Shown piece after piece: positions 1-6,365 of a stretch of 6,365 nucleotides of DNA (positions are counted from its first letter, which is position 1; every line of letters begins with the position of its first letter). Source of the stretch: an uncultured beta proteobacterium (GTDB taxonomy: Bacteria; Pseudomonadota; Gammaproteobacteria; Burkholderiales; Burkholderiaceae_B). Location: positions 1 through 6,365 of the forward strand of contig CAIYCP010000637.1 of assembly GCA_903924715.1 (NCBI GenBank), written 5' to 3'. The translations under genes were made by a program, and so were the position numbers. Below the pieces are notes generated by a model, which was given only the letters and a program-made list of their open reading frames with translations, made no database searches and had not been told where the DNA came from.

Positions 1-950
1 AAGCTCAAGTGCTGGGTCAACGCAAAGGTAGTGGTCTCAGTCGGCCCATAGCCATTAATGATGTCAAGGGCAGGGTTGCGCGCCAGTAAGGTCTGGATGG
101 CGCGAGGCGAGAGCGCTTCGCCACCGGCGAGCAGCTGTTTGATACCGTCAAACAATTCAGGCTGGGTTTGTGCGGCCTCAGCAAACAGACCGGCTGACAG
201 CCAGAGCGTGTCGACTCTGTGCGCACGGATCGTGTCCTGGATGTCGAGCAGATCCAGCTTGCCTGCAGGTGCGATGGCTAGGGTTGCGCCGTTGAGCAGC
301 GCGCCCCAGATCTCGAAGGTTGCGGCATCAAAGGCAACCGAGGCGAGTTGCAGCAAGGTATTGTCTGACCGCACGCTACAAAATGAGGGGGAATAGGCGA
401 GCGCACAGACGTTGGCCTGCGTATTGCCCACGCCCTTTGGTTTACCGGTACTGCCCGAGGTGTAGATCAGATAGGCGAGATTGTCGCCAGAGACCTCACG
501 CACACGCTCCTCAGACTTAATCGCTGTATTCGGGTACAGCGACAGACGCATTTCAAATACCATGTCATCAAGTGGCATGACATTTAAAGAATCCTTTTTG
601 GCTGCATTGATATTATTCAGAATATCAGTCGAGTCCAACAGTGACTGCATTGAAATGAGACCGCATGCATGACTATCTTCAAGCAAATAAGCCAGGCGAG
701 GTGCAGGGTGCGTACTGTCAAGAGGAAGATAAGCGGCACCCGCATAAGTCACTGCCAACATGGCAACAATCATTTCAGGGGAACGCTCAAGTAAAATAGC
801 GACAATGTCATCCGATCCAATCCCTTGAAGAATAAGGTGACGAGATAGTTGATTAGCACGCTGATCCAGTTCTTGATAACTAATCGATTGGTTCTCAAAT
901 CGAATTGCCGTATCAGAAGATCGTTTTAAAACCTGTTTTTGAAATAAAAG
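1..950 (-). other. NRPS domain: adenylation domain A3, predicted valine (truncated by window)
   Basis: Residues about 490 to 805; the C-terminal subdomain lies outside. Pocket residues aligned to PheA are Asp697, Ala698, Phe701, Trp739, Leu763, Gly765, Gly789, Thr797 and Phe798, giving D-A-F-W-L-G-G-T-F with the tenth (lysine) not visible. The established valine code is D-A-F-W-I-G-G-T-F-K, so the only difference is Ile to Leu. All motifs from A1 to A5 are intact. Bases left of about 530, which encode A3 to A5 and the whole pocket, are much richer in GC than the rest of the gene. Confidence 0.9.
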
Positions 951-2417
951 AGAAAGTGTCCTTTTGACTGGAGATAGAAAATTTCTTTTCGTATCGAAGG
1001 TTAAGGAAGGTCCCTGCGAAAATTGTAATAACTGTGCTTTGGATGGTGATCGAAGGCTTGGCCAGTTCAAAACATAATCTTCTGGTGCATGAGCCATTGA
1101 CTCAAGCAGGTTGCATAAGGTTTGAGCCCATACACTGACGCTTGCCTGTTCAAATAAATCAGCATCAAACACCAGAGATCCTGATAACGAACCATCTTCA
1201 GCAGGCGAAAAAAACAAGTTCAGGTCATATTTCGCCTGAGTGTTAAGTGAGGGAGCTTCCTCACAATCAAGATTCGGCAGAGAGATATTTTGTATAGAGT
1301 TTTCCATGTTCTGAAACGAGAACATGGCTTGAAATATCGGTGTGTATGCTAAGGATCTAGTCTTGGCAATTGACTCAACTAAACTCTCAAAAGGTAAATC
1401 CTGGTCACTGAGAACCGATTGAACGGTTTGACGCACTTGCTCTATGAGGTCCAAACCTGTCGTACCGAGTGATACGCTAACAGGTAGCACCAGCGTATTG
1501 ACAAAGTAACCTATCAGGCCATTTGTCTCAGACAGACTGCGACCCGCTTCAGGTGCGCCAATCACAACATCCTGTTGATTAGCGAGTCGCGATAAGGTTG
1601 CTCCATAACTTGCAAGCAAAATACCAAATAAAGTTGTTTTTTGTTCTTTGGCAAGTTTTTCAAGCGAATGCGTAAGCTGACTGGTAACTTTAAAATTAAC
1701 GGTTTCTGAGCGTTTGCTGCGAAAGTTTTCTCTTGGAAAATCAAGCGGTAAAGTTAACAGGTTTGGTTTGCCCTCCAGTCTCTCTTTGGCTAGTAATACT
1801 TTTTGCTCAAGAACAGTTAAACCGCTTGAATCGGTTTGTTTAAACGAGTGTTGTTGCCAGACAGCCCAGTCAGAATAGTTGATTGGCAATTCTGGCCAAA
1901 CGGGGTCTAAGCCCTTGCAATGAGAAGCGTAAGCCTGACCAAGTTCATTGATAAAAATAGAGTTTGAGGCACCATCAACAGCTTGATGATGAAAAGTGAG
2001 CGCTAAAAGGAATTGATTTTCATCAACTTTAATCAGATGAGCACGTAAAGAAAGATCCTCAGCTAAATTGAAGATTTTTTCAGATTCACTCTTAAGTTGT
2101 TCCTGCGTTTTAGATTCCTTTAGTTCAGACGATACTAAAGATAAGTCCGTAAACTGCAGCAGCACTTCAGGGGTAGGAATCGTTTGCAGATAACCTCTTG
2201 CTTCCCCTTTATCACTTCCACGCAAGATCGTGTGCAACGGCTCATGTCTAGAAATAACATCGACCAAACTTTTACCTAAGGATGCCTTATCCAAGGTCCC
2301 TTTTAGTTTTAAAACCAATGGGATGTTGTAAGCCGACGAGTTGCCCTCGAGCTGACTTAGCAGCCACAGTCGACGCTGCCCATAAGAGAGCGCGATACGT
2401 TTTAATTTATTCGTCAT
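1..2417 (-). CDS. Non-ribosomal peptide synthetase, partial at its 3' end: C-A(Val)...
   Basis: This is the next subunit of the same assembly line. I read it codon by codon from the ATG at 2417-2415 to the left edge and found 805 residues with no stop or frameshift; the rest lies outside. Only about seven residues precede the C domain. Its motifs are C1 at residues 10-20 (LSYGQRRLWLL), C2 RHEPLHT at 57-63, the catalytic HHQAVDG at 143-149, C5 ending FVNTL at 305-309 and C6 DQDLPFE at 338-344. The A domain starts near 490, with A1 ISYQELD at 512-518, A2 ending YLPLD at 563-567, A3 YTSGSTGKPKG at 652-662, A4 beginning FDAATFE at 696 and A5 GYGPTE at 789-794. Pocket residues indicate valine. The start is supported by the ATG overlapping the upstream stop and by C1 following at once; no earlier in-frame domain is missing. 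GC and codon use change abruptly within the A domain near base 530. Confidence 0.96.
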   Translation of the reverse strand, partial: MTNKLKRIALSYGQRRLWLLSQLEGNSSAYNIPLVLKLKGTLDKASLGKSLVDVISRHEPLHTILRGSDKGEARGYLQTIPTPEVLLQFTDLSLVSSELKESKTQEQLKSESEKIFNLAEDLSLRAHLIKVDENQFLLALTFHHQAVDGASNSIFINELGQAYASHCKGLDPVWPELPINYSDWAVWQQHSFKQTDSSGLTVLEQKVLLAKERLEGKPNLLTLPLDFPRENFRSKRSETVNFKVTSQLTHSLEKLAKEQKTTLFGILLASYGATLSRLANQQDVVIGAPEAGRSLSETNGLIGYFVNTLVLPVSVSLGTTGLDLIEQVRQTVQSVLSDQDLPFESLVESIAKTRSLAYTPIFQAMFSFQNMENSIQNISLPNLDCEEAPSLNTQAKYDLNLFFSPAEDGSLSGSLVFDADLFEQASVSVWAQTLCNLLESMAHAPEDYVLNWPSLRSPSKAQLLQFSQGPSLTFDTKRNFLSPVKRTLSLLFQKQVLKRSSDTAIRFENQSISYQELDQRANQLSRHLILQGIGSDDIVAILLERSPEMIVAMLAVTYAGAAYLPLDSTHPAPRLAYLLEDSHACGLISMQSLLDSTDILNNINAAKKDSLNVMPLDDMVFEMRLSLYPNTAIKSEERVREVSGDNLAYLIYTSGSTGKPKGVGNTQANVCALAYSPSFCSVRSDNTLLQLASVAFDAATFEIWGALLNGATLAIAPAGKLDLLDIQDTIRAHRVDTLWLSAGLFAEAAQTQPELFDGIKQLLAGGEALSPRAIQTLLARNPALDIINGYGPTETTTFALTQHLS
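1098..2396 (-). other. NRPS domain: N-terminal condensation domain of the valine module
   Basis: Residues about 8-440 of the second protein. The opening LSYGQRRLWLLSQLEG and the text up to YNIP are typical of LCL-type C domains, which take a donor ending in an L residue or in achiral glycine. This suits the upstream glycine module. The catalytic motif HHQAVDG (143-149) is complete with His144 as the expected catalytic base. The C5 stretch ends FVNTLVLPV, with a proline where an arginine is usual, which is unlikely to matter. Confidence 0.93.
2407..2417 (-). promoter_or_regulatory. 11-base stop/start overlap joining the two NRPS genes
   Basis: On the coding strand ATGACGAATAA contains both the start of the downstream gene and, in another frame, the TAA stop of the upstream gene. 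Such an overlap implies one transcript and translational coupling, which helps keep two partner subunits in step. There is no room for a separate promoter between them. Confidence 0.85.
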
Positions 2418-5400
2418 CGAAATGCCCCATTCCTTTCATAAGCGGAATGGCGACGTTTGTTTTGGTTGCGTCAAGTTCTTGCGCGAGTGCAAACGGCGTT
2501 GAAATTGAAAAAATACTTCTTAATGTGAGAGTCTGCTTGGTTTCATCTCGAACTGCTGCAATCAATTTCATAGCAAGCAAAGAGTGTCCGCCAATTTCAA
2601 AGAAATTGTGATCGAGCCCAACGTTGGATGCACCAGTGAGTTCGGCAAATAGTCGGCATAACAATTTTTGATTACCAGTTACTGGGGCACGATATTTTGT
2701 GGTTTCTAACTGATCAGAAATTTCCGGTAGCGCTCGACGATTTAGTTTGCCGTTTGCAGTTAACGGAAGTTTATCCAGGCTAATAAATAGGGCTGGAATC
2801 ATGTAGTCAGGCAATGACTGAGCAAGTTTGTTTCGTATATCTGTTGTTGCAGGTACTTCTTGATTCGATTGTGAAACGATATAAGCAATGAGTCGTTGAT
2901 CTGATCCGAATGTTCGACCGATCACGGCTGCTTGAGCAATGATTTCAGAAAAGGATTTAAGCAATACTGCTTCAATTTCACCCAGTTCTATGCGATGACC
3001 ACGAATTTTGACTTGATCGTCAATGCGTCCTAAAAATTCGATTGTTCCATCGCTGTTTCGTCTGCATAAGTCTCCAGTTCGATACATCCGTTGTCCGTTC
3101 GTTTCAAAAGGACATGCAATAAAGCGCTCGCTAGTGAGTGCAGAACGGTTGTGATATCCGCGAGCTAAAGCTTCACCATAGATGTACAGTTCGCCTGGCA
3201 CATCGTCAGGAACAAGTTCAAGACATTGATTAAGTACGTAAATGCGATAGTTGGGTAGAGGACGTCCTATTGAGACGATCGGCTGTGCTTGCTCTGTCAA
3301 ATTAGAGGTTGTAAGTGAAAAGCTGCTTGCCCAAATAGTTGCTTCGGTTGGACCATATAAATTGATTACCTCTCCGCATTTGGACATCTGAACTGCAAGA
3401 GTGTGAGAAAGTGCTTCGCCACCGACCAGCATGCGCATCGGAGGAATTTCAACTTGCGAAAGTACTATTTCCCACAAAGAGGGCGTAGCTTGAGCGACGC
3501 TCACCTGATGTTCGTACATCAAAGTGCTTATTGCGACAGGATCCTTATTTTGCATCGGGTTGGTTAAGACCAGTTTTGCTCCCGAAAGCAGCGGGAGGTA
3601 AATCTCAAGACCAGAAATATCAAAACCGATCGTCGTCAGACTGAGTAAAACGTCCTCATGAGACAAGGACAGTTTTTGGGAAATATTCGAGAGAAATGTA
3701 TCAAGAGCCTTTCTTGAGATGCCAGTGCCTTTTGGCAGGCCTGTACTTCCTGAGGTATAGAGGAGATAAGCCAGATTTTCAGCTTGAACCGTAGCGTTAA
3801 GCTCTGAATCGATAATTTTTCCAGCTGCCTGGCTTAAAAGTTGAACCTTGGTTTGCTCACTGTCTAAAAAAAGCATTTCACCATTAAATTCCGAGCCTGG
3901 TGTCAATTGAGTTGACTCTGTTATTAGAATAAATGCATCACTATCGTCCAGCATATAGCGTAAGCGATCAGGAGGAAAATCAGGATCCAAGGGGAGATAT
4001 GCTGCCCCTGACTTCATAATAGCCAGTAACGAAACAATCATTTCGACTGAGCGCTCAAGTAATACCGCAGCAATTTGATCCGGTCCAAGACCCCTGCAAA
4101 TCAAATGACGCGCCAGTTGATTAGAGCGTTGATCCAGCTCTCTGTAACTGAGCAACTGATTCTCAAAGGCTAGAGCGATTGCGTCGGGTTGTATTGATAC
4201 CTGTTCAGTAAAGGCAGAAATCAAACTGAATCCCAACGGCATTGACTGAATGAGTCCCTGTGATTTAAGGAGATTATCAGAGTAGGTATCCTGATCAGAC
4301 CAAGGTAAACACAGAAGGCTCTGCTGTGGATTCTCAGGAATCATTTCAAGCAATATCACTATGTGCTTCAGAATCGAAGCTGCGACATTTGCATCGAACA
4401 TGCTGTTATCCAAAACCAGTCTGAAGTTTTGAAATCCTACGGCGGGCGTGGTGGTCAGGCTGACAGGATAGTGTGTGGCATCAATGCCTTCGACCATAGT
4501 CTGATCAATATCTGTTGCATCCTCATCATGTGCATCGATTTCAGAAATCAGGCTCTTGAACACGGAATCAAAAGGAAAGTTCTGATAAATGAATACGGCA
4601 TCGAATATTTTTAAACCTGGCAGATTTGCTAAAACCTGAATTTCACCTAAGCTGATGTTCGTAAAGTCTTGCTGAATGGATTGTTCATTTTGCTGGCTTC
4701 GCATCCATGCGGCAATTGGTAGATTGGTTAATGTTTTTGCACGGATAGGGAGTGTGTTAATGAACAGTCCAAGAGCATCATCTACGCCCGGGGTCTCGGC
4801 AGATCGGCCATTGCGCACGGCTCCGAGAATGATTTCAGTCATTCCAGACAAACGAGCAAGAACGATTGCAAAAGCGCACTGGATAACCGTTGCTACGGTC
4901 AAACCATTTGTGCGACAAAAACCAGTCAGCCTCTGTGTGGATACGTCACTGAGTTGTCCATAATATTGAGTATGACCAGAACTAGGTTTTAAAGTGCGTG
5001 GTAAACCAATACGGTTAGGTTCTGTCAGGTCCTCCAAATATGTTTGCCAATACGAACGCGTCGACGCGCGATCCTGTTTAGCTATTTGTACAAGATGACG
5101 TTGCCAGATAAAGGGGTCATTTAATTTTGCAGGACGATGATTAAGCTCAGCCTGATACAGCAATGCAAGCTCTTTAGTCAGAATCGGCATTGACCAGCCA
5201 TCGAGAATGATGTGCTGTTTAGCGATGAGTAATGCGTGGTTTCCATTTTCCAATTCCCCCAGGCAAGCCCTTAACAAGCGTCCTTGCGCTAAATCGAAAG
5301 CTTTGGCACGATCGTGATTTTTAAGCTGTTCCAGTCTTGATTCTGAGCTTCCACTGAGATCAATACATTCAAAATCTATTTGACTTTCAACGGTACGTAT

Positions 5401-6365
5401 AACGCCAATCGTTAAGTCATACCCGAGTGGTACGGCTATTCTCAAAATATCATGGCGAGCAATCAGTGCATGCCACGAACGAGTCAAGGCAGTGACATCA
5501 ATGCGATTTGGAAATTCATAAATAGTTTGAACATGGTAGGGATCTTCTTGCCCAGGTTCAAGTGAAAATGTTTCTATGGCCATGCCTTGTTGCAGAGGTG
5601 TCAATGCAACGAGTGACTGCAAATCAGAATACTGTTCTTTTAGGTGATCATAAGATTGATGCGAAAGATCACTGAGCCCCATGTCTCTTAGCGCGAAATT
5701 CTTTGAATGGATTTCATTGCTCTGGATTGCATTTTGTTTGAGACTGGTGCTAGCTACCCTTGCAATGGCTGCAGGTGTTTGATGTTGAAAGACATCCCTT
5801 ACGCTAAATACCATTCCAGACTGCCGTGCTCGACTCGCGATACGAATGGCGGTAATGCTGTCACCACCTAGCATAAAGAAATTATCATCTAAACCAATCT
5901 GGTCAGATGCCGACAGTAATGCCTCAAAGAGATGGCAAAGTTGTTTTTCAATATCAGTGACAGGTGCACGATAAGCGTTTTGACCTATAACGAAATCTGG
6001 TTCAGGCAGCGCTCTTCTGTCGAGCTTTCCGTTTGGCGTGAGCGGAAGTGCCTCAAGTGTCACAAATGCGCTTGGCACCATGTAGTCGGGCAGACTTTCA
6101 AGTAGTTTAGAACGCAGCTCTGCTGTGTCTGGAGTTTGGCTGTTATTGCGAGCAACCAGATAAGCGAGTATGCGTTGCTTATTCTCGTCTAAGACGACCG
6201 CAACTTGCTGAAGTTGATTAGCGAAGGTGTCCAGAAGTGTCGCTTCAATTTCGCCGAGTTCAATTCGATAGCCACGAATTTTGACCTGATCATCTGCACG
6301 GCCAAGATATTCAATTTCACCATTTTGCCGCATGCAGGCTAGGTCACCCGTGCGATACATACGTA
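2407..6365 (-). CDS. Non-ribosomal peptide synthetase, partial at its 5' end: (A)-T-C-A(Gly)-T
   Basis: This is a cytosolic assembly-line enzyme that loads amino acids as adenylates, tethers them to phosphopantetheine arms and joins them. The frame is open to the right edge, and the ATG at 6360 is internal to core motif A7 (RMYRTGD), so the true start lies outside. Counting from that Met, the domains are: end of an A domain (A7, A8, then A10 NGKLDRR near residue 110) to about 124; carrier T1 130-205 with its Ser168 in LGGDS; C domain about 250-690; complete A domain about 712-1215; carrier T2 1222-1295 with Ser1260 in IGGHS. The stop is TAA at 2409-2407. There is no thioesterase, reductase or epimerisation domain, so the chain must be handed to another protein. 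The next gene overlaps by 11 bases and begins with a C domain, the expected partner. The tail after T2 ends in the acidic FDDE. NRPS identity is near certain; the product is unknown. Confidence 0.97.
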   Translation of the reverse strand, partial: RMYRTGDLACMRQNGEIEYLGRADDQVKIRGYRIELGEIEATLLDTFANQLQQVAVVLDENKQRILAYLVARNNSQTPDTAELRSKLLESLPDYMVPSAFVTLEALPLTPNGKLDRRALPEPDFVIGQNAYRAPVTDIEKQLCHLFEALLSASDQIGLDDNFFMLGGDSITAIRIASRARQSGMVFSVRDVFQHQTPAAIARVASTSLKQNAIQSNEIHSKNFALRDMGLSDLSHQSYDHLKEQYSDLQSLVALTPLQQGMAIETFSLEPGQEDPYHVQTIYEFPNRIDVTALTRSWHALIARHDILRIAVPLGYDLTIGVIRTVESQIDFECIDLSGSSESRLEQLKNHDRAKAFDLAQGRLLRACLGELENGNHALLIAKQHIILDGWSMPILTKELALLYQAELNHRPAKLNDPFIWQRHLVQIAKQDRASTRSYWQTYLEDLTEPNRIGLPRTLKPSSGHTQYYGQLSDVSTQRLTGFCRTNGLTVATVIQCAFAIVLARLSGMTEIILGAVRNGRSAETPGVDDALGLFINTLPIRAKTLTNLPIAAWMRSQQNEQSIQQDFTNISLGEIQVLANLPGLKIFDAVFIYQNFPFDSVFKSLISEIDAHDEDATDIDQTMVEGIDATHYPVSLTTTPAVGFQNFRLVLDNSMFDANVAASILKHIVILLEMIPENPQQSLLCLPWSDQDTYSDNLLKSQGLIQSMPLGFSLISAFTEQVSIQPDAIALAFENQLLSYRELDQRSNQLARHLICRGLGPDQIAAVLLERSVEMIVSLLAIMKSGAAYLPLDPDFPPDRLRYMLDDSDAFILITESTQLTPGSEFNGEMLFLDSEQTKVQLLSQAAGKIIDSELNATVQAENLAYLLYTSGSTGLPKGTGISRKALDTFLSNISQKLSLSHEDVLLSLTTIGFDISGLEIYLPLLSGAKLVLTNPMQNKDPVAISTLMYEHQVSVAQATPSLWEIVLSQVEIPPMRMLVGGEALSHTLAVQMSKCGEVINLYGPTEATIWASSFSLTTSNLTEQAQPIVSIGRPLPNYRIYVLNQCLELVPDDVPGELYIYGEALARGYHNRSALTSERFIACPFETNGQRMYRTGDLCRRNSDGTIEFLGRIDDQVKIRGHRIELGEIEAVLLKSFSEIIAQAAVIGRTFGSDQRLIAYIVSQSNQEVPATTDIRNKLAQSLPDYMIPALFISLDKLPLTANGKLNRRALPEISDQLETTKYRAPVTGNQKLLCRLFAELTGASNVGLDHNFFEIGGHSLLAMKLIAAVRDETKQTLTLRSIFSISTPFALAQELDATKTNVAIPLMKGMGHFDDE
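2418..2436 (-). promoter_or_regulatory. Weak ribosome-binding region for the downstream NRPS gene
   Basis: Upstream of the ATG the coding strand reads AAAGGAATGGGGCATTTCG. GGGG sits 7 bases from the ATG and AAAGGA 13 bases away. Neither is a strong, well-spaced Shine-Dalgarno site, which fits reliance on ribosomes that have just finished the upstream gene. Confidence 0.45.
2476..2697 (-). other. NRPS domain: carrier protein T2 (glycine module)
   Basis: Peptidyl carrier domain, residues about 1222-1295. The attachment serine is Ser1260 (codon 2583-2581) in NFFEIGGHSLLAMKL, the common GGHSL form used before a C domain that takes a chain ending in an L residue or glycine. It is the last folded domain of its protein; about 22 residues follow, ending in acidic FDDE. 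The chain therefore passes to another polypeptide, most simply the C domain that opens the overlapping next gene. Confidence 0.95.
2716..4227 (-). other. NRPS domain: adenylation domain A2, predicted glycine
   Basis: Complete A domain, residues about 712-1215. Core motifs are A1 LSYREL at 737-742, A2 ending YLPLD at 788-792, A3 YTSGSTGLPKG at 868-878, A4 beginning FDISGLE at 913, A5 LYGPTE at 1001-1006, A7 YRTGDL at 1093-1098, A8 ending GHRIELGEIE at 1121-1130 and A10 NGKLNRR at 1203-1209. Aligning by eye to the PheA pocket gives Asp914, Ile915, Leu918, Gln957, Leu978, Gly980, Leu1001, Ile1009, Trp1010 and Lys1205, that is D-I-L-Q-L-G-L-I-W-K. This is the established glycine code. The catalytic lysine and ATP-binding loop are intact. 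Confidence 0.93.
2969..3021 (-). repeat. Copy 1 of a 53-base repeat encoding the A8 hinge (A2 domain)
   Basis: This matches bases 6242-6294 at 45 of 53 positions without gaps by hand count. Both copies encode the conserved hinge and A8 motif of an A domain, so the similarity partly reflects protein constraint, but several wobble positions also agree. Confidence 0.75.
4291..5613 (-). other. NRPS domain: condensation domain of the glycine module
   Basis: Residues about 250-690. It should join the upstream peptidyl chain on T1 to glycine on T2. Motifs seen are LTPLQQGM at 253-260, the active-site region QHIILDGWS at 382-390, RNGRS at 516-520 and GLFINTLPIR at 531-540. The usual His-His pair reads Gln382-His383; the second, catalytic histidine and Asp387-Gly388 are kept, so the domain is probably active. 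Whether it accepts an L- or D-configured donor cannot be settled from motifs read by eye. Confidence 0.92.
5746..5973 (-). other. NRPS domain: carrier protein T1
   Basis: Peptidyl carrier domain at residues 130-205. The phosphopantetheine attachment serine is Ser168 (codon 5859-5857) in DNFFMLGGDSI. The GGDS form and the run SVRDVFQHQT are common in carriers that precede an epimerisation domain or a C domain beginning LTPLQxGM. Here the second applies: a linker of about 45 residues leads to LTPLQQGM. It carries the residue selected by A1. Confidence 0.95.
5989..6365 (-). other. NRPS domain: C-terminal part of adenylation domain A1
   Basis: This is the mobile C-terminal subdomain of an A domain whose large N-terminal part lies outside the window. 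Visible motifs are A7 YRTGDL at residues 2-7, the hinge and A8 region (DDQVKIRGYRIELGEIEA) at 23-40, and A10 NGKLDRR at 110-116 with the conserved catalytic lysine Lys112. The residues that choose the substrate are not in the window, so its amino acid cannot be predicted. Confidence 0.95.
6242..6294 (-). repeat. Copy 2 of the 53-base A8-hinge repeat (A1 domain)
   Basis: Partner of bases 2969-3021, 45 of 53 identical in direct orientation. It reflects duplicated A domains within one gene and offers a patch where modules could recombine. Confidence 0.75.

Noticed and set aside
17..226. A 69-residue minus-strand open frame.
   Set aside because: It is an out-of-frame shadow of the valine A domain, whose true frame is intact through A5 here.
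58..672. Three overlapping plus-strand open frames (58-396, 320-520, 481-672).
   Set aside because: They lie opposite the A-domain coding sequence, have no recognisable domain or ribosome-binding site, and their length is favoured by the higher GC here.
1562..1744. A 60-residue minus-strand open frame, which could suggest a frameshift in the second NRPS gene.
   Set aside because: Codon-by-codon reading of 2417 to 1 shows a single uninterrupted frame with C-domain motifs on both sides, so no frameshift exists.
2282..2611. Plus-strand open frame of 109 residues across the gene junction.
   Set aside because: It is antisense to carrier T2 and the next C domain, both clearly coding on the minus strand; the composition is not protein-like.
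4363..4963. Two plus-strand open frames (4363-4614 and 4676-4963).
   Set aside because: Both are antisense to the condensation domain of the glycine module and show no domain, signal or start context.
5613..5746. An epimerisation domain expected after the GGDSI-type carrier T1.
   Set aside because: The domain that follows has C-domain motifs (LTPLQQGM, QHIILDGWS, GLFINTLPIR) and not the epimerase ones. GGDSI carriers also commonly precede C domains of this LTPLQxGM class, so nothing is missing.
6358..6360. ATG at 6360 as a true start of the upstream NRPS gene.
   Set aside because: The codon before it (CGT, Arg) continues the A7 motif RMYRTGD and the frame is open to the window edge, so this Met is internal.

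Overview
This window lies entirely inside a non-ribosomal peptide synthetase (NRPS) locus. It holds two co-directional minus-strand genes, both cut by the window edges, and every base is coding. There is no promoter, terminator, RNA gene, mobile element or CRISPR array to report. Transcription runs from right (6365) to left (1).

Right and centre (6365 to 2407): the last 1,319 or so residues of a multimodular NRPS. In order these are the C-terminal end of an adenylation (A) domain whose pocket lies outside the window, a carrier (T) domain, and a complete C-A-T module. The ten pocket residues read from that A domain are D-I-L-Q-L-G-L-I-W-K, the textbook glycine signature. The protein ends in a short acidic tail with no thioesterase, so the chain must pass to another protein.

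Left (2417 to 1): the first 805 residues of the next NRPS subunit. It starts almost directly with a condensation (C) domain, followed by an A domain. Nine of the ten pocket residues are visible (D-A-F-W-L-G-G-T-F), which matches the valine signature. The two genes overlap by 11 bases and are very probably translationally coupled. The visible assembly-line order is ...A(unknown)-T-[C-A(Gly)-T] // [C-A(Val)..., so the product should contain an X-Gly-Val stretch. The final product cannot be named from this window.

The most interesting feature is a sharp compositional step inside the valine A domain. Bases 1-540 are about 58.5% GC by hand count, while 541-960 are about 42%, like the sampled rows of the rest of the window. 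Leucine codons change with it. The step falls between core motifs A2 and A3, just before the part that selects the substrate. This fits an A-domain (sub)domain exchange from a higher-GC donor.

Organism: a bacterium of moderate GC (low-to-mid 40s percent). The wording of the C and A domains looks proteobacterial to me, but that is an impression and genus cannot be assigned.
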